Under the pieces are notes generated by a model. The model worked only from the letters and a program-made list of their open reading frames with translations, ran no database searches and was not told the origin of the DNA. Shown piece by piece: positions 24,074 to 32,790 of a stretch of 36,718 nucleotides of DNA. Position 1 is the first letter of the stretch, and each line of letters begins with the position of its first letter. The translations under genes and the position numbers were made by a program. The stretch spans positions 1 through 36,718 of the forward strand of contig CAHJWN010000039.1 in assembly GCA_903642265.1 (NCBI GenBank), in the 5' to 3' direction. Source of the DNA: Acidobacteriaceae bacterium. GTDB lineage: Bacteria; Acidobacteriota; Terriglobia; Terriglobales; Acidobacteriaceae.

Positions 24074-26031
24074 TTGTGTCCTCTTTCAGCTTTCTCAAAC
24101 AAGGCCCGGTGTTTCGGTTCCATCAGCTTCTCTTGCGCATCGATAGTAAACACTTCGATCTGCTCATCCAGCCCGGCGACGCTCGATTTCCCAAGAGCGC
24201 GTATCCCGGTAAACTCCTGCGCCACCATATCGTGCGTCGCCTGGCTCATCAAAATCTCGGTCTTGAACGGCTTGTTGAGACTTTCAAGACGCGATGCAAG
24301 ATTCACGGTCGCACCAATCACCGAATACTCCTGGCGACTTGCCGAGCCGATACTACCAGCCATCAGTGTTCCTGTATGGATCCCGATTCCTATACGAAGC
24401 TGTGGTATCGCTGGATTGCCTGCGTTCAGTTCGTTCAGCTTTGTTACGCTCTCAAGCATCGCGAGCGAAGCCTGCACCGCCAGCTTCGCATCTTCAGAAG
24501 GACCCTGACTTAATGGAAGTCCGAAGATGATCATCAGCCCGTCGCCGATGAACTTATTCAGGAATCCGTCGTAGTCTCGGATGACTTTGTCCATCTCGGT
24601 CACATACATGTTCAGCCAGCTCAGCACTTCGGCGGGAGGCCTTCCCGCACTCAGCTTGGTGAAGCTCCGTATGTCCGTAAACACCACGGTCGCCACACGC
24701 TCTTCGCCGCTCAGCGACACCTCCGACCGCCGCGCCCAGATCGTCTTCGCCACGGCCGGATCCACATAGCTGGAGAACAGCGTCATCAGCTGCTTTCTCT
24801 GCTCCCTCGCCTCGTGCGCCACGAGACGCTCCAGTATGAACTGCAGCCCCAGCGACAGCGGCAGCGTTAACTCCACACCCAGCTGCACCGGTAGAAATGG
24901 CAACCAGATTCTTGCCCGCGAGTACAACAACACCGCAAGCACGCTGGGAACGATCGCCAGCACCACGGTGCATACGAAGCCGATAGACGGTCGCATCGTC
25001 AACATCGAAAACGAAGCGGCCCACGCAAACAGCAACACCACCACCCACCGCGCGGTCGCACCTGCCGGACGCACGACCTTGCCTTCGAGCAGGCTCCGTA
25101 TGGCCGCTCCCAGGATCTCGGTTCCGCCAAGCCGCAGCCTGCTTCCATCCGGATCGGCGTGACGGAACAATGGTGAAAATAAGCGGTCACGCGCCGCGTC
25201 GTTCGTCTGTCCGATCAGCACCAGCTTGCCCTTCAGCGCATCTGGCGGAATCTCTCCGGACAACACCTTCCATGCTGGAATAACAGGCACCGGCTGCTTT
25301 GCCCAAGATCCGATGAGCATCGTCTGTTCTGTCTCGTCCGCGAAGTAAACCGGATGTCCGTGAAAGCTCGCCATCTCGTGATTGACAGGGCTGATCGCCT
25401 CGCCGGCATACTGTTCTGCAAGCATGAGGGGAAACGATTCCGCCCGCGGAGGCCCAGGCACGAACAACTCACTCTGCCGGATGAACCCGTCCGAATCGAA
25501 GTCAAGGTTCACAAAGGCATACCCGACAGCGCCCGGCGCTCCGTCGACACAGAACCCCGACGCCGCCTTCGGATTCTCCGGTTGGCAAAACATCGGCAAA
25601 GGAATCAAGGAAGGAAGTACACCCGACGAGCTCTGGCTTGCAACGATCACCGTGGCCGCCGATGTCAGCGCTGCCTGCATCGCCTTGTCTTCCTCAGGCG
25701 ATCTCGCTTCCGAGAGCAGGATGTCCATCCCGACAATCTTCGGCTGCTGCTGCCCGATTTTCGTCACCAGCTCCGCAAACGTGCTGCGCGGAATCGGGTA
25801 CTTCCCAATCCTCGCAAAACTCTCTTCGTCGACATCCACCAGCACCACGTCCTTCGACACCGAAGTGTCGCCGCCCGCAAGCACGGTGAAATCATACGTC
25901 CACGAATTCAGGTCTTTGAACGATGTTGCATTCGAAGCCGCGAACACCAGGCCGCACGCAGCCACCGCAATCAATGCGGATTGCCATCCAAACCTGATCA
26001 GCTCTCTTGCGCTGCCCGTTTCGTTGGTCAT
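24061..26031 (-). CDS. CHASE2-domain adenylate/guanylate cyclase
   Basis: Membrane sensor-cyclase of 656 aa. An N-terminal helix (about residues 17-32) precedes an extracytoplasmic CHASE2 domain (about 45-320: VVLVDVDEESFARIGKYPIPRS, GMDILLSE, LKGKLVLIGQT). Three hydrophobic segments follow (about 340-410), then a class III cyclase domain (about 455-625). The cyclase has VVFTDIRSFTKLS with the first metal Asp. It also has FLNKFIGDGLMIIFG, with the base-selecting Lys and second Asp, and VIGATVNLASRLE. The Lys/Thr pair favours ATP, so cAMP is the likely product. CHASE2 presumably senses an external ligand, which is unknown. It heads the cassette with the DUF928-like and MBL genes. Confidence 0.93.
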   Translation of the reverse strand: MTNETGSARELIRFGWQSALIAVAACGLVFAASNATSFKDLNSWTYDFTVLAGGDTSVSKDVVLVDVDEESFARIGKYPIPRSTFAELVTKIGQQQPKIVGMDILLSEARSPEEDKAMQAALTSAATVIVASQSSSGVLPSLIPLPMFCQPENPKAASGFCVDGAPGAVGYAFVNLDFDSDGFIRQSELFVPGPPRAESFPLMLAEQYAGEAISPVNHEMASFHGHPVYFADETEQTMLIGSWAKQPVPVIPAWKVLSGEIPPDALKGKLVLIGQTNDAARDRLFSPLFRHADPDGSRLRLGGTEILGAAIRSLLEGKVVRPAGATARWVVVLLFAWAASFSMLTMRPSIGFVCTVVLAIVPSVLAVLLYSRARIWLPFLPVQLGVELTLPLSLGLQFILERLVAHEAREQRKQLMTLFSSYVDPAVAKTIWARRSEVSLSGEERVATVVFTDIRSFTKLSAGRPPAEVLSWLNMYVTEMDKVIRDYDGFLNKFIGDGLMIIFGLPLSQGPSEDAKLAVQASLAMLESVTKLNELNAGNPAIPQLRIGIGIHTGTLMAGSIGSASRQEYSVIGATVNLASRLESLNKPFKTEILMSQATHDMVAQEFTGIRALGKSSVAGLDEQIEVFTIDAQEKLMEPKHRALFEKAERGHKWTA

Positions 26032-26201
26032 CGAATTCGCCCATCATATAGCGAAAGCCCGCCATCTCACGTAAATCAAAGTGACATCGATGCCCGTTTG
26101 GTAATCAGCCCCGTTGCTCGCGGACACACAAGGCGCCTGTGAAAACGCTGTCCATCCGCCTCATGATGAGTTAGCCTGTCTGCGTCCCCGCAGGAGTGTT
26201 T

Positions 26202-27791
26202 TTGCTCAACCTGTTCCTCTCTCGACGCGCGTTTGACCCACTCTCTCGCCTGCGGCTTCGCTCCTTGTGCGACCTCGTCTGCATCGTGCTCCTCTCGGCG
26301 ACAATCTCCTGCGGAAGTGCACTTAGCCCCCACGCTATCCCTCCCACTCCTCCCGACACGACAGACAATCTCCTCACCCAGGCCGATGTCAGCTCGATCG
26401 TCTACGCCGCGGCCAGCTCGATCAATGTGCCCCTTACCATCGCCATCAGCGACCGCCGCGGCGCCATCATTGCCGTCTTCTCGAGCTCCGGCGCATCCCC
26501 ATTTGCAATCGGTAACTTCGGGCAGCCCTACGCAGCCGATGAGGTCGCTGCCGCCCTCGCCCGCACCGCCGCATTCTTCTCCAACGATCAGGCACCCATC
26601 GGCTCCAGGACCGTTCGCTTCATCTCAGGCATCCACTTTCCGCCGGGCATCATGAACACAGAGTCCGCTCCGCTCTACGGCATCGAGAACACCAATCGCG
26701 GCTGTAGTTTCAACACCACATACATCCCCGGCCAAAGCCTGCCTGTCCCTGCTCCACTCCACAGCACCGGCCCTGGCCTCGGTATCCTGACTGGAAAATC
26801 CAGCCTTCTCGATTCAGATCCCAACGCCGTCAATCCAGGCGGTGTTCCCATCTTCAAGAACAATCGCGTGGCCGGCGGTATCGGAGTCGTCGCTCTTGCA
26901 GGCACGGCAAACTACAACGCAGTGGTCGAGTACGCCGCCGTAGCCGGAACTCTTCTCAACGGCTTCGCCCCAATCGTGCCCGCACCCGGAGCAGTAGTCG
27001 TCAACGGCATCACGCTTCCATTCGTCGAGCAGACAACCCTCCCCCCTGGCTACGCCGCAGGCCGCGCCATTGGCGTCTTCTCGCTCGGCCCATACAACAG
27101 TTCAGGAGCCGCCCCGGAAGGCGATCTCATCGCGGAACACGCCAGCAATCTCGGCGGTCTCACACTCGGCCAGGTGCAGGGCATCGTTGCGAACGCAGTC
27201 GCAACCGGCAACACCATACGTGCCGCCATTCGTCTCCCGGTTGGCGTGCGTGCCCGTTTTGTCATCGCCGTTGCGGATCTCGACGGCTCACTCCTCGCCC
27301 TCTACCGCATGCCCGACGCGACCCTCTTCAGCGTGGACGTCGCCGTCGCCAAGAGCCGCAATGTCACCTACTTCAGCGGGCCCGGCGGCTATCAGGACCT
27401 CCCTGGAGTCGTCGCCGGCACCGCCATCACCAACCGCACCCTCGGCTTTGCCGGTCAGCCCCTCTATCCTGAGGGCATCGACGGCACCGCCCCAGGCCCC
27501 TTTTACCCGCTCTTCGCCAACGACGTGGCAAACCCCTGCACGCAAGGTTCGCAGCCGAAGACCGCCAACCAGAATGGCATAGTTTTCTTTCCTGGAAGCT
27601 CGCCCCTCTACGTGAATGGCAAACTTGTCGGCGGCCTTGGCGTCTCCGGCGATGGTGTAGATCAGGACGACTACGCCGCGGCCGGCGGCGCTACGGGGTA
27701 CGAAGCACCCACCTCCATTCGCGCAGACCAGTATTTCGACCAGAACGTCCGGCTTACCTACCAGAAGTTTCCGCCAAATCCCACGGACTAA
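26202..27791 (+). CDS. Secreted protein with two GlcG/HbpS (DUF336)-like domains
   Basis: About 529 aa. The N-terminus is a Sec-type signal reaching a Cys in TISCGS, so it may be a lipoprotein, although the lipobox is imperfect. The first GlcG/HbpS-like domain (about residues 45-240) has LTQADVSSIVYAAA, LTIAISDRRGAIIAVF and AFFSNDQAPI. The second (about 315-500) has LTLGQVQGIVANAVA, FVIAVADLDGSLLALYRMPDA and AVAKSRNVTYF. Such domains bind haem or corrin-like cofactors in some members. AGGAG at 26192-26196 points to TTG 26202 as start, with GTG 26196 possible but too close. It is divergent from the cyclase cassette. The function is unassigned. Confidence 0.78.
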   Translation: MLNLFLSRRAFDPLSRLRLRSLCDLVCIVLLSATISCGSALSPHAIPPTPPDTTDNLLTQADVSSIVYAAASSINVPLTIAISDRRGAIIAVFSSSGASPFAIGNFGQPYAADEVAAALARTAAFFSNDQAPIGSRTVRFISGIHFPPGIMNTESAPLYGIENTNRGCSFNTTYIPGQSLPVPAPLHSTGPGLGILTGKSSLLDSDPNAVNPGGVPIFKNNRVAGGIGVVALAGTANYNAVVEYAAVAGTLLNGFAPIVPAPGAVVVNGITLPFVEQTTLPPGYAAGRAIGVFSLGPYNSSGAAPEGDLIAEHASNLGGLTLGQVQGIVANAVATGNTIRAAIRLPVGVRARFVIAVADLDGSLLALYRMPDATLFSVDVAVAKSRNVTYFSGPGGYQDLPGVVAGTAITNRTLGFAGQPLYPEGIDGTAPGPFYPLFANDVANPCTQGSQPKTANQNGIVFFPGSSPLYVNGKLVGGLGVSGDGVDQDDYAAAGGATGYEAPTSIRADQYFDQNVRLTYQKFPPNPTD

Positions 27792-27837
27792 CGCTAAGAC
27801 CTCTTCTCCTTGTCACTCTCAAAAGGGTCTGCTTCTC

Positions 27838-27876
27838 CACTTTGCCTGCATGCTTCTGCACTTCGCCTGCATGCTT
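27838..27876. repeat. 18-bp direct repeat with GCATGC cores
   Basis: CACTTTGCCTGCATGCTT (27838-27855) and CACTTCGCCTGCATGCTT (27859-27876) differ in one base, and each contains the palindrome GCATGC. They are 21 bases apart and lie between the GlcG-domain gene and the 45-aa ORF. Regulatory use is possible but not shown. Confidence 0.7.
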
Positions 27877-27993
27877 CATGCTCGAAGTCCCACAGCAATC
27901 ACCTGCTCCAGCATGCAGTACACGATCCCATCTGCGTTATCTTCGTTCGCCTGTTTGACCAAAAGTGCTACTGCTCATGCTCGCGACGTCGAC

Positions 27994-27999
27994 TATAAA
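27994..27999 (+). promoter_or_regulatory. Candidate leaderless -10 element TATAAA
   Basis: TATAAA ends six bases before ATG 28006 of the 45-aa ORF. There is no Shine-Dalgarno sequence. This fits a transcript starting at the start codon. Confidence 0.35.
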
Positions 28000-28005
28000 C
28001 GTGCC

Positions 28006-28143
28006 ATGACAATGACCGTCCTCACCTGCGTGGCCTGTGGCAAAACCCTCCTCGTTCGCGATGAACCTGACGAAAAGCGCGATAAGAAATGCACCTGTAA
28101 CCAATCAATGATCGAGCGACGCAATCCCGGCAGCGTCCTCTAA
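28006..28143 (+). CDS. Small 45-aa protein with CxxC and CxC
   Basis: Short ORF encoding a charged peptide with Cys8-x2-Cys11 and Cys29-x-Cys31, a plausible zinc-ribbon-like or metal-binding knuckle, and a central acidic/basic stretch (VRDEPDEKRDKK). I cannot name a family. Support for a real gene comes from the paired Cys motifs, a TATAAA hexamer placed for a leaderless start, and a stop codon that abuts the stop of glyS without overlap. A longer in-frame start at 27850 seems less likely, because the added N-terminus has no protein-like character. Confidence 0.5.
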   Translation: MTMTVLTCVACGKTLLVRDEPDEKRDKKCTCNQSMIERRNPGSVL

Positions 28144-30252
28144 CTAACCCGCGACCACGATCTCCGAGAAGTCGGCGATTCGCGAGAAATCTGCTGTGAT
28201 TTGCCTCAGCAGTGCCAGGCGGTTCGCGCGAGTTGCCTCTTCCGGAGCCATCACCATCACGGCGTTGAAGAACGCGTCCACCTGCGGACGAAGCGAAGCT
28301 ATTTCTTCCAGGGCGGCCTCATATTGCCGCGCTGCACGCAATTCTTCCACCCGCGCTGCAATCTCTGCAGACTGTTCAGCAAGCGCCTTTTCTGCAGGAT
28401 CGATCAGCAGCGTGTTCTGCACTACAGCCTCAGACGTAAACCCTTTCTCATTTGCTTGCGAAAGGATGTTCTTCATCCGCTTGAAGGCTGCCGACACCGC
28501 TGCAAAGTCCGCAGAAGATCGGGCCGCCGTCACTGCCTCTGCGCGCGCAATGGCATCCCGCACATCGTCTGCCCCAACTGCCAGCACCGCCTTCACCACG
28601 TCATAAGCCTGCCCGCGCACCTCGCGCAGGTAGAACTCCACCCGCTCTGCGAAGAAGGAAGCGATGCGTGCTCGCACGGCTAGCTCAACCGTTGCAGCTT
28701 CTACAATCTCGCCAAGCCCCAGCGGCAGGCCGCTCTCTGCAAGAATCTTCACAATCCCATTTGCCGCACGCCGCAGCGCAAATGGGTCCTTTGATCCCGT
28801 CGGCTCAAGCCCTAACCCGAACATCCCCGCAATCGTATCTGCCTTGTCCGCAATCGCTAGTAGTTGTCCCTCGACTGTTCGTGGAATGCGGTCTTCCATC
28901 GATACGGGAAGATACTGGTCGTAGATCGCGTCTGCCGAGGCGTCATCCAGGTCTTGAGCTCTCGCATAGAGGCCGCCGACAATCCCCTGAAGCTCCGTAA
29001 ACTCCTTGACCAGTTCCGAAGTAAGGTCAGTCTTTGCAAGGATCGCAGCCTGCTTCAACGCCAGGCGATCGACCGGGTATCCAGCCGGAAGCAGGTTGAC
29101 CAGGCTGTCGCACAAGGCAACAACGCGCTCGCTCTTCGCCGCGTAGCTGCCAAGATTCTTCTGGAATGTCACGTTGTTCAGCAGGGCAATACGCTCAACC
29201 AGCGGCACACGTTGATCGAACTCCCAGAAAAATCGCGCATCATTGAACCGCGCCCGCAGCACCCGCTCGTTTCCATGCCGGATCACTGCCAGTCCCGCCT
29301 CGTCGGCCTTGGTATTCAGAACCGCAAGAAAATGCGGAGCTAACTTGCCAGCCTTGTCTTCCACCGCGAAATAGTTCTGATGGTCGCGCATTACCGTGAC
29401 AAGCACTTCCTCGGGCAGGTCAAGATATGCCGCCTCGAAACTGCCGGCGATCACAGAAGGCCACTCCGTCAGGTGAGTCAATTTGTCGACAAGTGCCTCA
29501 TCTTCCCGCCAACGCAGCCCGGCGGAGCCTCCGGCCAGTGGAATTGCCCGGCACACCCGATCGAGAGCCTTGCGTATCTTGTGCCGCCTCGCCTCGACAT
29601 CCGCGATTACGTACGCCGCTTCCAATGCCGCCGCATACTCCGCAGGATTCTCAATCACAATGGCCTCAGGGCCAGCCAGCACCCGATGCCCGTATGTGAC
29701 GTTTTCGGCTGCGTATCCGGCAAATGCAACCGGCACGATCTCCGAATCGAGCAATGCCACCATCCACCGCACCGGTCGGACAAAACGCTCCGGCTTACCT
29801 GCCCGCCAGTACATGCTCTTTGCCCAGTAAATACCGGGAAGCTCCTTCGGCAGTTCTGTCGCAATCACTTCCGCAGCCGACCGCCCGGCCTTCACCGATG
29901 TGGCAGAAAGATACTCCCCCTTCGGCGTCGCCACGATCTTCAGTGCTTCAACCGCTACCCCGGCCTTCTTTGCGAAGGCAATAGCCGCCGGAGTCGCTAC
30001 ACCATCCTTGTACGCAATCTTCGCCGAAGGCCCGAGCACCTCCTCCGCCAGGTCATCCTGCTTCGCCGCAACCTTCGACACGAGCACCGCCAGCCGCCGA
30101 GGTGTCGAGAAGCTCTTCACGCTCGCAGCAGGCACAATCAGCCGCTCGCGCTCCAACAATCCAACAACTCGCCGCGCGAGCTCTGCCTCGGCCGACGCAA
30201 TCATTCGGGCAGGCACTTCCTCCAACCCAATCTCAAACAAAAACTCTGCCAT
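28144..30252 (-). CDS. glyS: Glycine-tRNA ligase beta subunit
   Basis: Large subunit of the alpha2beta2 bacterial glycyl-tRNA synthetase, responsible for tRNA binding. The start EFLFEIGLEEVPARMI is the standard beginning of GlyS, placing the start at ATG 30250-30252 (702 aa, normal length). Further support comes from MRDHQNYFAVEDKAGKLAPHFLAVLN (about residues 275-300), an HD-like TDLTSELVKEFTELQGIVGGLYA stretch, and a DPFALRRAANGIVKIL segment near 520. Its ATG overlaps the glyQ stop by one base (TAATG), so the two are translationally coupled at equal ratio. The open frame extends upstream into glyQ but that part is not coding for GlyS. Confidence 0.97.
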   Translation of the reverse strand: MAEFLFEIGLEEVPARMIASAEAELARRVVGLLERERLIVPAASVKSFSTPRRLAVLVSKVAAKQDDLAEEVLGPSAKIAYKDGVATPAAIAFAKKAGVAVEALKIVATPKGEYLSATSVKAGRSAAEVIATELPKELPGIYWAKSMYWRAGKPERFVRPVRWMVALLDSEIVPVAFAGYAAENVTYGHRVLAGPEAIVIENPAEYAAALEAAYVIADVEARRHKIRKALDRVCRAIPLAGGSAGLRWREDEALVDKLTHLTEWPSVIAGSFEAAYLDLPEEVLVTVMRDHQNYFAVEDKAGKLAPHFLAVLNTKADEAGLAVIRHGNERVLRARFNDARFFWEFDQRVPLVERIALLNNVTFQKNLGSYAAKSERVVALCDSLVNLLPAGYPVDRLALKQAAILAKTDLTSELVKEFTELQGIVGGLYARAQDLDDASADAIYDQYLPVSMEDRIPRTVEGQLLAIADKADTIAGMFGLGLEPTGSKDPFALRRAANGIVKILAESGLPLGLGEIVEAATVELAVRARIASFFAERVEFYLREVRGQAYDVVKAVLAVGADDVRDAIARAEAVTAARSSADFAAVSAAFKRMKNILSQANEKGFTSEAVVQNTLLIDPAEKALAEQSAEIAARVEELRAARQYEAALEEIASLRPQVDAFFNAVMVMAPEEATRANRLALLRQITADFSRIADFSEIVVAG

Positions 30253-31217
30253 TACGCCGCCTGACTTTCGCTTACCCTCTGCACCTGCGCGGCGTAAGCT
30301 TTTGCGACGCCCACCACCAGCGCCCGGACACGGGCCATGACACCAACCCGCTCCGTTACGGAGATAGCGCCACGTGCATCCAGCAGGTTGAAGAGGTGCG
30401 AACACTTCAACGCAAGTTCATACGCACCTAGAACCGGAAAGCGTCTCTGTTTCAGCGCATCCGCTGCCTCGTCAGTATCGACAGCCTTTGCTTGTTCCAG
30501 CAATCCCAGGCATTCACTCTCGTACAGCTCAAGATGCTTCCACAGCGAAGCAACGTCGGCATAGTCGAACCCATACGCCGAAAACTGTTCTTCTTCCGGC
30601 AGTCGCATATCGCCGTACGTGACTCTCTTCCCGGTATCCGGTTCAACCGCCCACACGATGTCGTAGATCGAGTCAACGTCCTGCAGGAAGCCTGCAATCC
30701 GCTCCAGTCCATACGTAATCTCGCCGCAGATCGGATCAAGGTCCATCCCGCCACATTGCTGGAAGTAAGTGAACTGCGAGATCTCCAGGCCATCAAGCAT
30801 CACCTGCCAGCCAACCCCCCACGCGCCGCCGACCGGCCACTCCCAATTGTCCTCTTCGAACTTGATATCGTGCTCGCGCAGATCGATCCCGATCGCCTCC
30901 AGGGACTCCAGGTAAAGCTCCTGGATCCGGACCGGTGGCGGCTTCAGAATCACCTGGAGCTGAGTGTGCTTGAAAAGGCGGTTCGGGTTCTCGCCATATC
31001 TGCCATCGGCGGGCCTGCGCGATGGCTGCGCATAGGCAATGCGTACCGGCTTCGGGCCAAGTACCCGCAGGAATGTGTCTGGCGACATGGTTCCCGCGCC
31101 TACCTCAATGTCATACGGCTGCTGCAGCACGCATCCCTGATCAGCCCAGAACTTCTGCAGCCTAAATAAAAGGTTCTGAAATGTCAGCGCGGGCTTCTTC
31201 TCTGCAAGTGCGGTCAT
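30252..31217 (-). CDS. glyQ: Glycine-tRNA ligase alpha subunit
   Basis: Catalytic subunit that activates glycine and charges tRNA-Gly, a class II synthetase. Typical blocks are [19 protein letters not shown] (residues 10-28), [43 protein letters not shown] (motif 2 region), and [48 protein letters not shown] follows as motif 3. The 321 aa are slightly longer than E. coli GlyQ (303) because of the tail. It lies 46 bases after the GT39-like gene and runs into glyS, so it is probably part of a recO-GT-glyQ-glyS transcript. Confidence 0.97.
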   Translation of the reverse strand: MTALAEKKPALTFQNLLFRLQKFWADQGCVLQQPYDIEVGAGTMSPDTFLRVLGPKPVRIAYAQPSRRPADGRYGENPNRLFKHTQLQVILKPPPVRIQELYLESLEAIGIDLREHDIKFEEDNWEWPVGGAWGVGWQVMLDGLEISQFTYFQQCGGMDLDPICGEITYGLERIAGFLQDVDSIYDIVWAVEPDTGKRVTYGDMRLPEEEQFSAYGFDYADVASLWKHLELYESECLGLLEQAKAVDTDEAADALKQRRFPVLGAYELALKCSHLFNLLDARGAISVTERVGVMARVRALVVGVAKAYAAQVQRVSESQAA

Positions 31218-31263
31218 GCGTCGGTGCGCTCTTTCGATACGTCAGGAATCCTTCTAGTCTAAT

Positions 31264-32790
31264 TCAGCGCCGCACATAGATTCGGTACGCAAACGGAGTC
31301 ACCGCTCGGCTCCAGTGCCGCACCGGTTCCTGAATTCCGCTCGTCTTCTCCAGCGTGTAATGAGCAGCCAAGAACTCGGAAAACTCCGGCCACCGCCCGT
31401 ATTTATCAAAGCTGGGCACCGGGTCATAGCAGACCGAGTTCGTCACCACGATCAACCTCGGCGTGTTGCGCTCCATTGCGTCCCAGAATCTTCTCCGCAG
31501 CCCCAGAGCCACTGGATTCGTTCCATCCAGCATGTAGCAGTCGTATAAGAACCCCGTGCTCTGCACGATTCGTCCCGCATACAGATTGTCGATGCAGCTT
31601 CCAGACGTGTCCATGCACTGTACTTGACCGTCGGCCACACCCAGTTCACGTAGATCACGCAGCAACGGCTGCGCCGGAGCACCGCGATCAAACCTCAATG
31701 TTCGCACGAAGAATATCGTGCAGAAAATCGCCCCGGCCAGCAATCCCGCGATACCAACTATGCGGACAGCCTCTCGAATACGCGCGAGCCGAACGAAATC
31801 CGCTGCCATCAACACCAGCAGAAACGCCAGAAAGGGATACCGCTGATATGCAAAGCCCTTTGTCTGCAGCAGATAAGAGACCAGTCCTCCAATCGCGCAG
31901 ATCAGCAAAGCGATTCGTTCTGGATCCATCGTGATGTTATGGCGGTTAAGCACAATCGCAAATACCCACACGATCGACAGCACGGCAAGTGGCGCAACAC
32001 TGTGACCGATCAGGAAACCGACGCTCTTATGCGCCAGCGAAGCATGGTACGGGATAAGGCCCCGCAGAGCCTCTGCGAAGCCCAAGGTGGCATGGTGACG
32101 CACCAGGAACACTATCGTTGCGCAAACAGGCAGCAACAGCCCGGCGAGTGCAGCAGCAGCCTCCGGCTTAACACGTTCCGAGCGGCGATGAAGGACCAAG
32201 CCGACCCAGATCGCCAGACCGAGCGCCAGCGGTGCAACAGTGGGCTTTACACAAACCGCGGCGCTCAGCAGAACTCCAAAGCCAAATATGAAGCCGTACG
32301 GGCAGCCAACCCTACGAAAGCTCTGGAACACCAGCGCAATCGCCGCCAGCAGAAAGACGGCAACCGCAAAGTCCCGCTCGCCACTCATGATCTCGCCATC
32401 CTGCGCATGCACCATGGCGAACAGGCACGCTGCGAAGACTCCTGCCAGCCTTCCGTACGGCCGCAGGATCGACAGCATCGAGACAGCCGCAATCGCCATC
32501 AGAATGAAATCGTAGACACGCCAGCCAATCGCTCCCGCTCCAAGGCTTGCCATCACCGCGCCTTCGAGCATGTAAGCTCCGGGCAGGTTCATGTCTGCAA
32601 TCTGGCGGTACGGCACCATTCCGTGATGCATCAGGAATATCGCGTAGTGCAGATACGTAACATCCCCGACCAGCGGCCAGCGCAGGCTTACTACAGCGAA
32701 GCCCAGTACGCAGGCAACAAGCCAGACTTTGAGGATGCGGTCGGACCACCTTTCCATTGCCGTCTCGGTCTGGCGCACCTCAGGATTCAT
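31264..32790 (-). CDS. GT39/ArnT-like integral-membrane glycosyltransferase
   Basis: Predicted polytopic GT-C protein of 508 aa with about ten hydrophobic segments. After the first helix (about residues 20-38) comes a periplasmic loop: a GDVTYLHYAIFLMHHGMVPYRQIADMNLPGAY-like region, with the Asp and PYR--D-N-PG pattern of the GT39/PMT-like group. MSGERDFAV follows the next helix. A C-terminal soluble part (about 370-508) contains Cys residues (CMDTSGSCIDN). Such enzymes use polyprenyl-phosphate sugars to modify lipids or proteins at the outer face of the inner membrane. Its ATG overlaps the recO stop as ATGA. Donor and acceptor are unknown. Confidence 0.72.
   Translation of the reverse strand: MNPEVRQTETAMERWSDRILKVWLVACVLGFAVVSLRWPLVGDVTYLHYAIFLMHHGMVPYRQIADMNLPGAYMLEGAVMASLGAGAIGWRVYDFILMAIAAVSMLSILRPYGRLAGVFAACLFAMVHAQDGEIMSGERDFAVAVFLLAAIALVFQSFRRVGCPYGFIFGFGVLLSAAVCVKPTVAPLALGLAIWVGLVLHRRSERVKPEAAAALAGLLLPVCATIVFLVRHHATLGFAEALRGLIPYHASLAHKSVGFLIGHSVAPLAVLSIVWVFAIVLNRHNITMDPERIALLICAIGGLVSYLLQTKGFAYQRYPFLAFLLVLMAADFVRLARIREAVRIVGIAGLLAGAIFCTIFFVRTLRFDRGAPAQPLLRDLRELGVADGQVQCMDTSGSCIDNLYAGRIVQSTGFLYDCYMLDGTNPVALGLRRRFWDAMERNTPRLIVVTNSVCYDPVPSFDKYGRWPEFSEFLAAHYTLEKTSGIQEPVRHWSRAVTPFAYRIYVRR

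Noticed and set aside
30253..30405. Upstream extension of glyS
   Set aside because: The added residues do not belong to GlyS and overlap glyQ; the ATG at 30252 starts the standard GlyS N-terminus and overlaps the glyQ stop.
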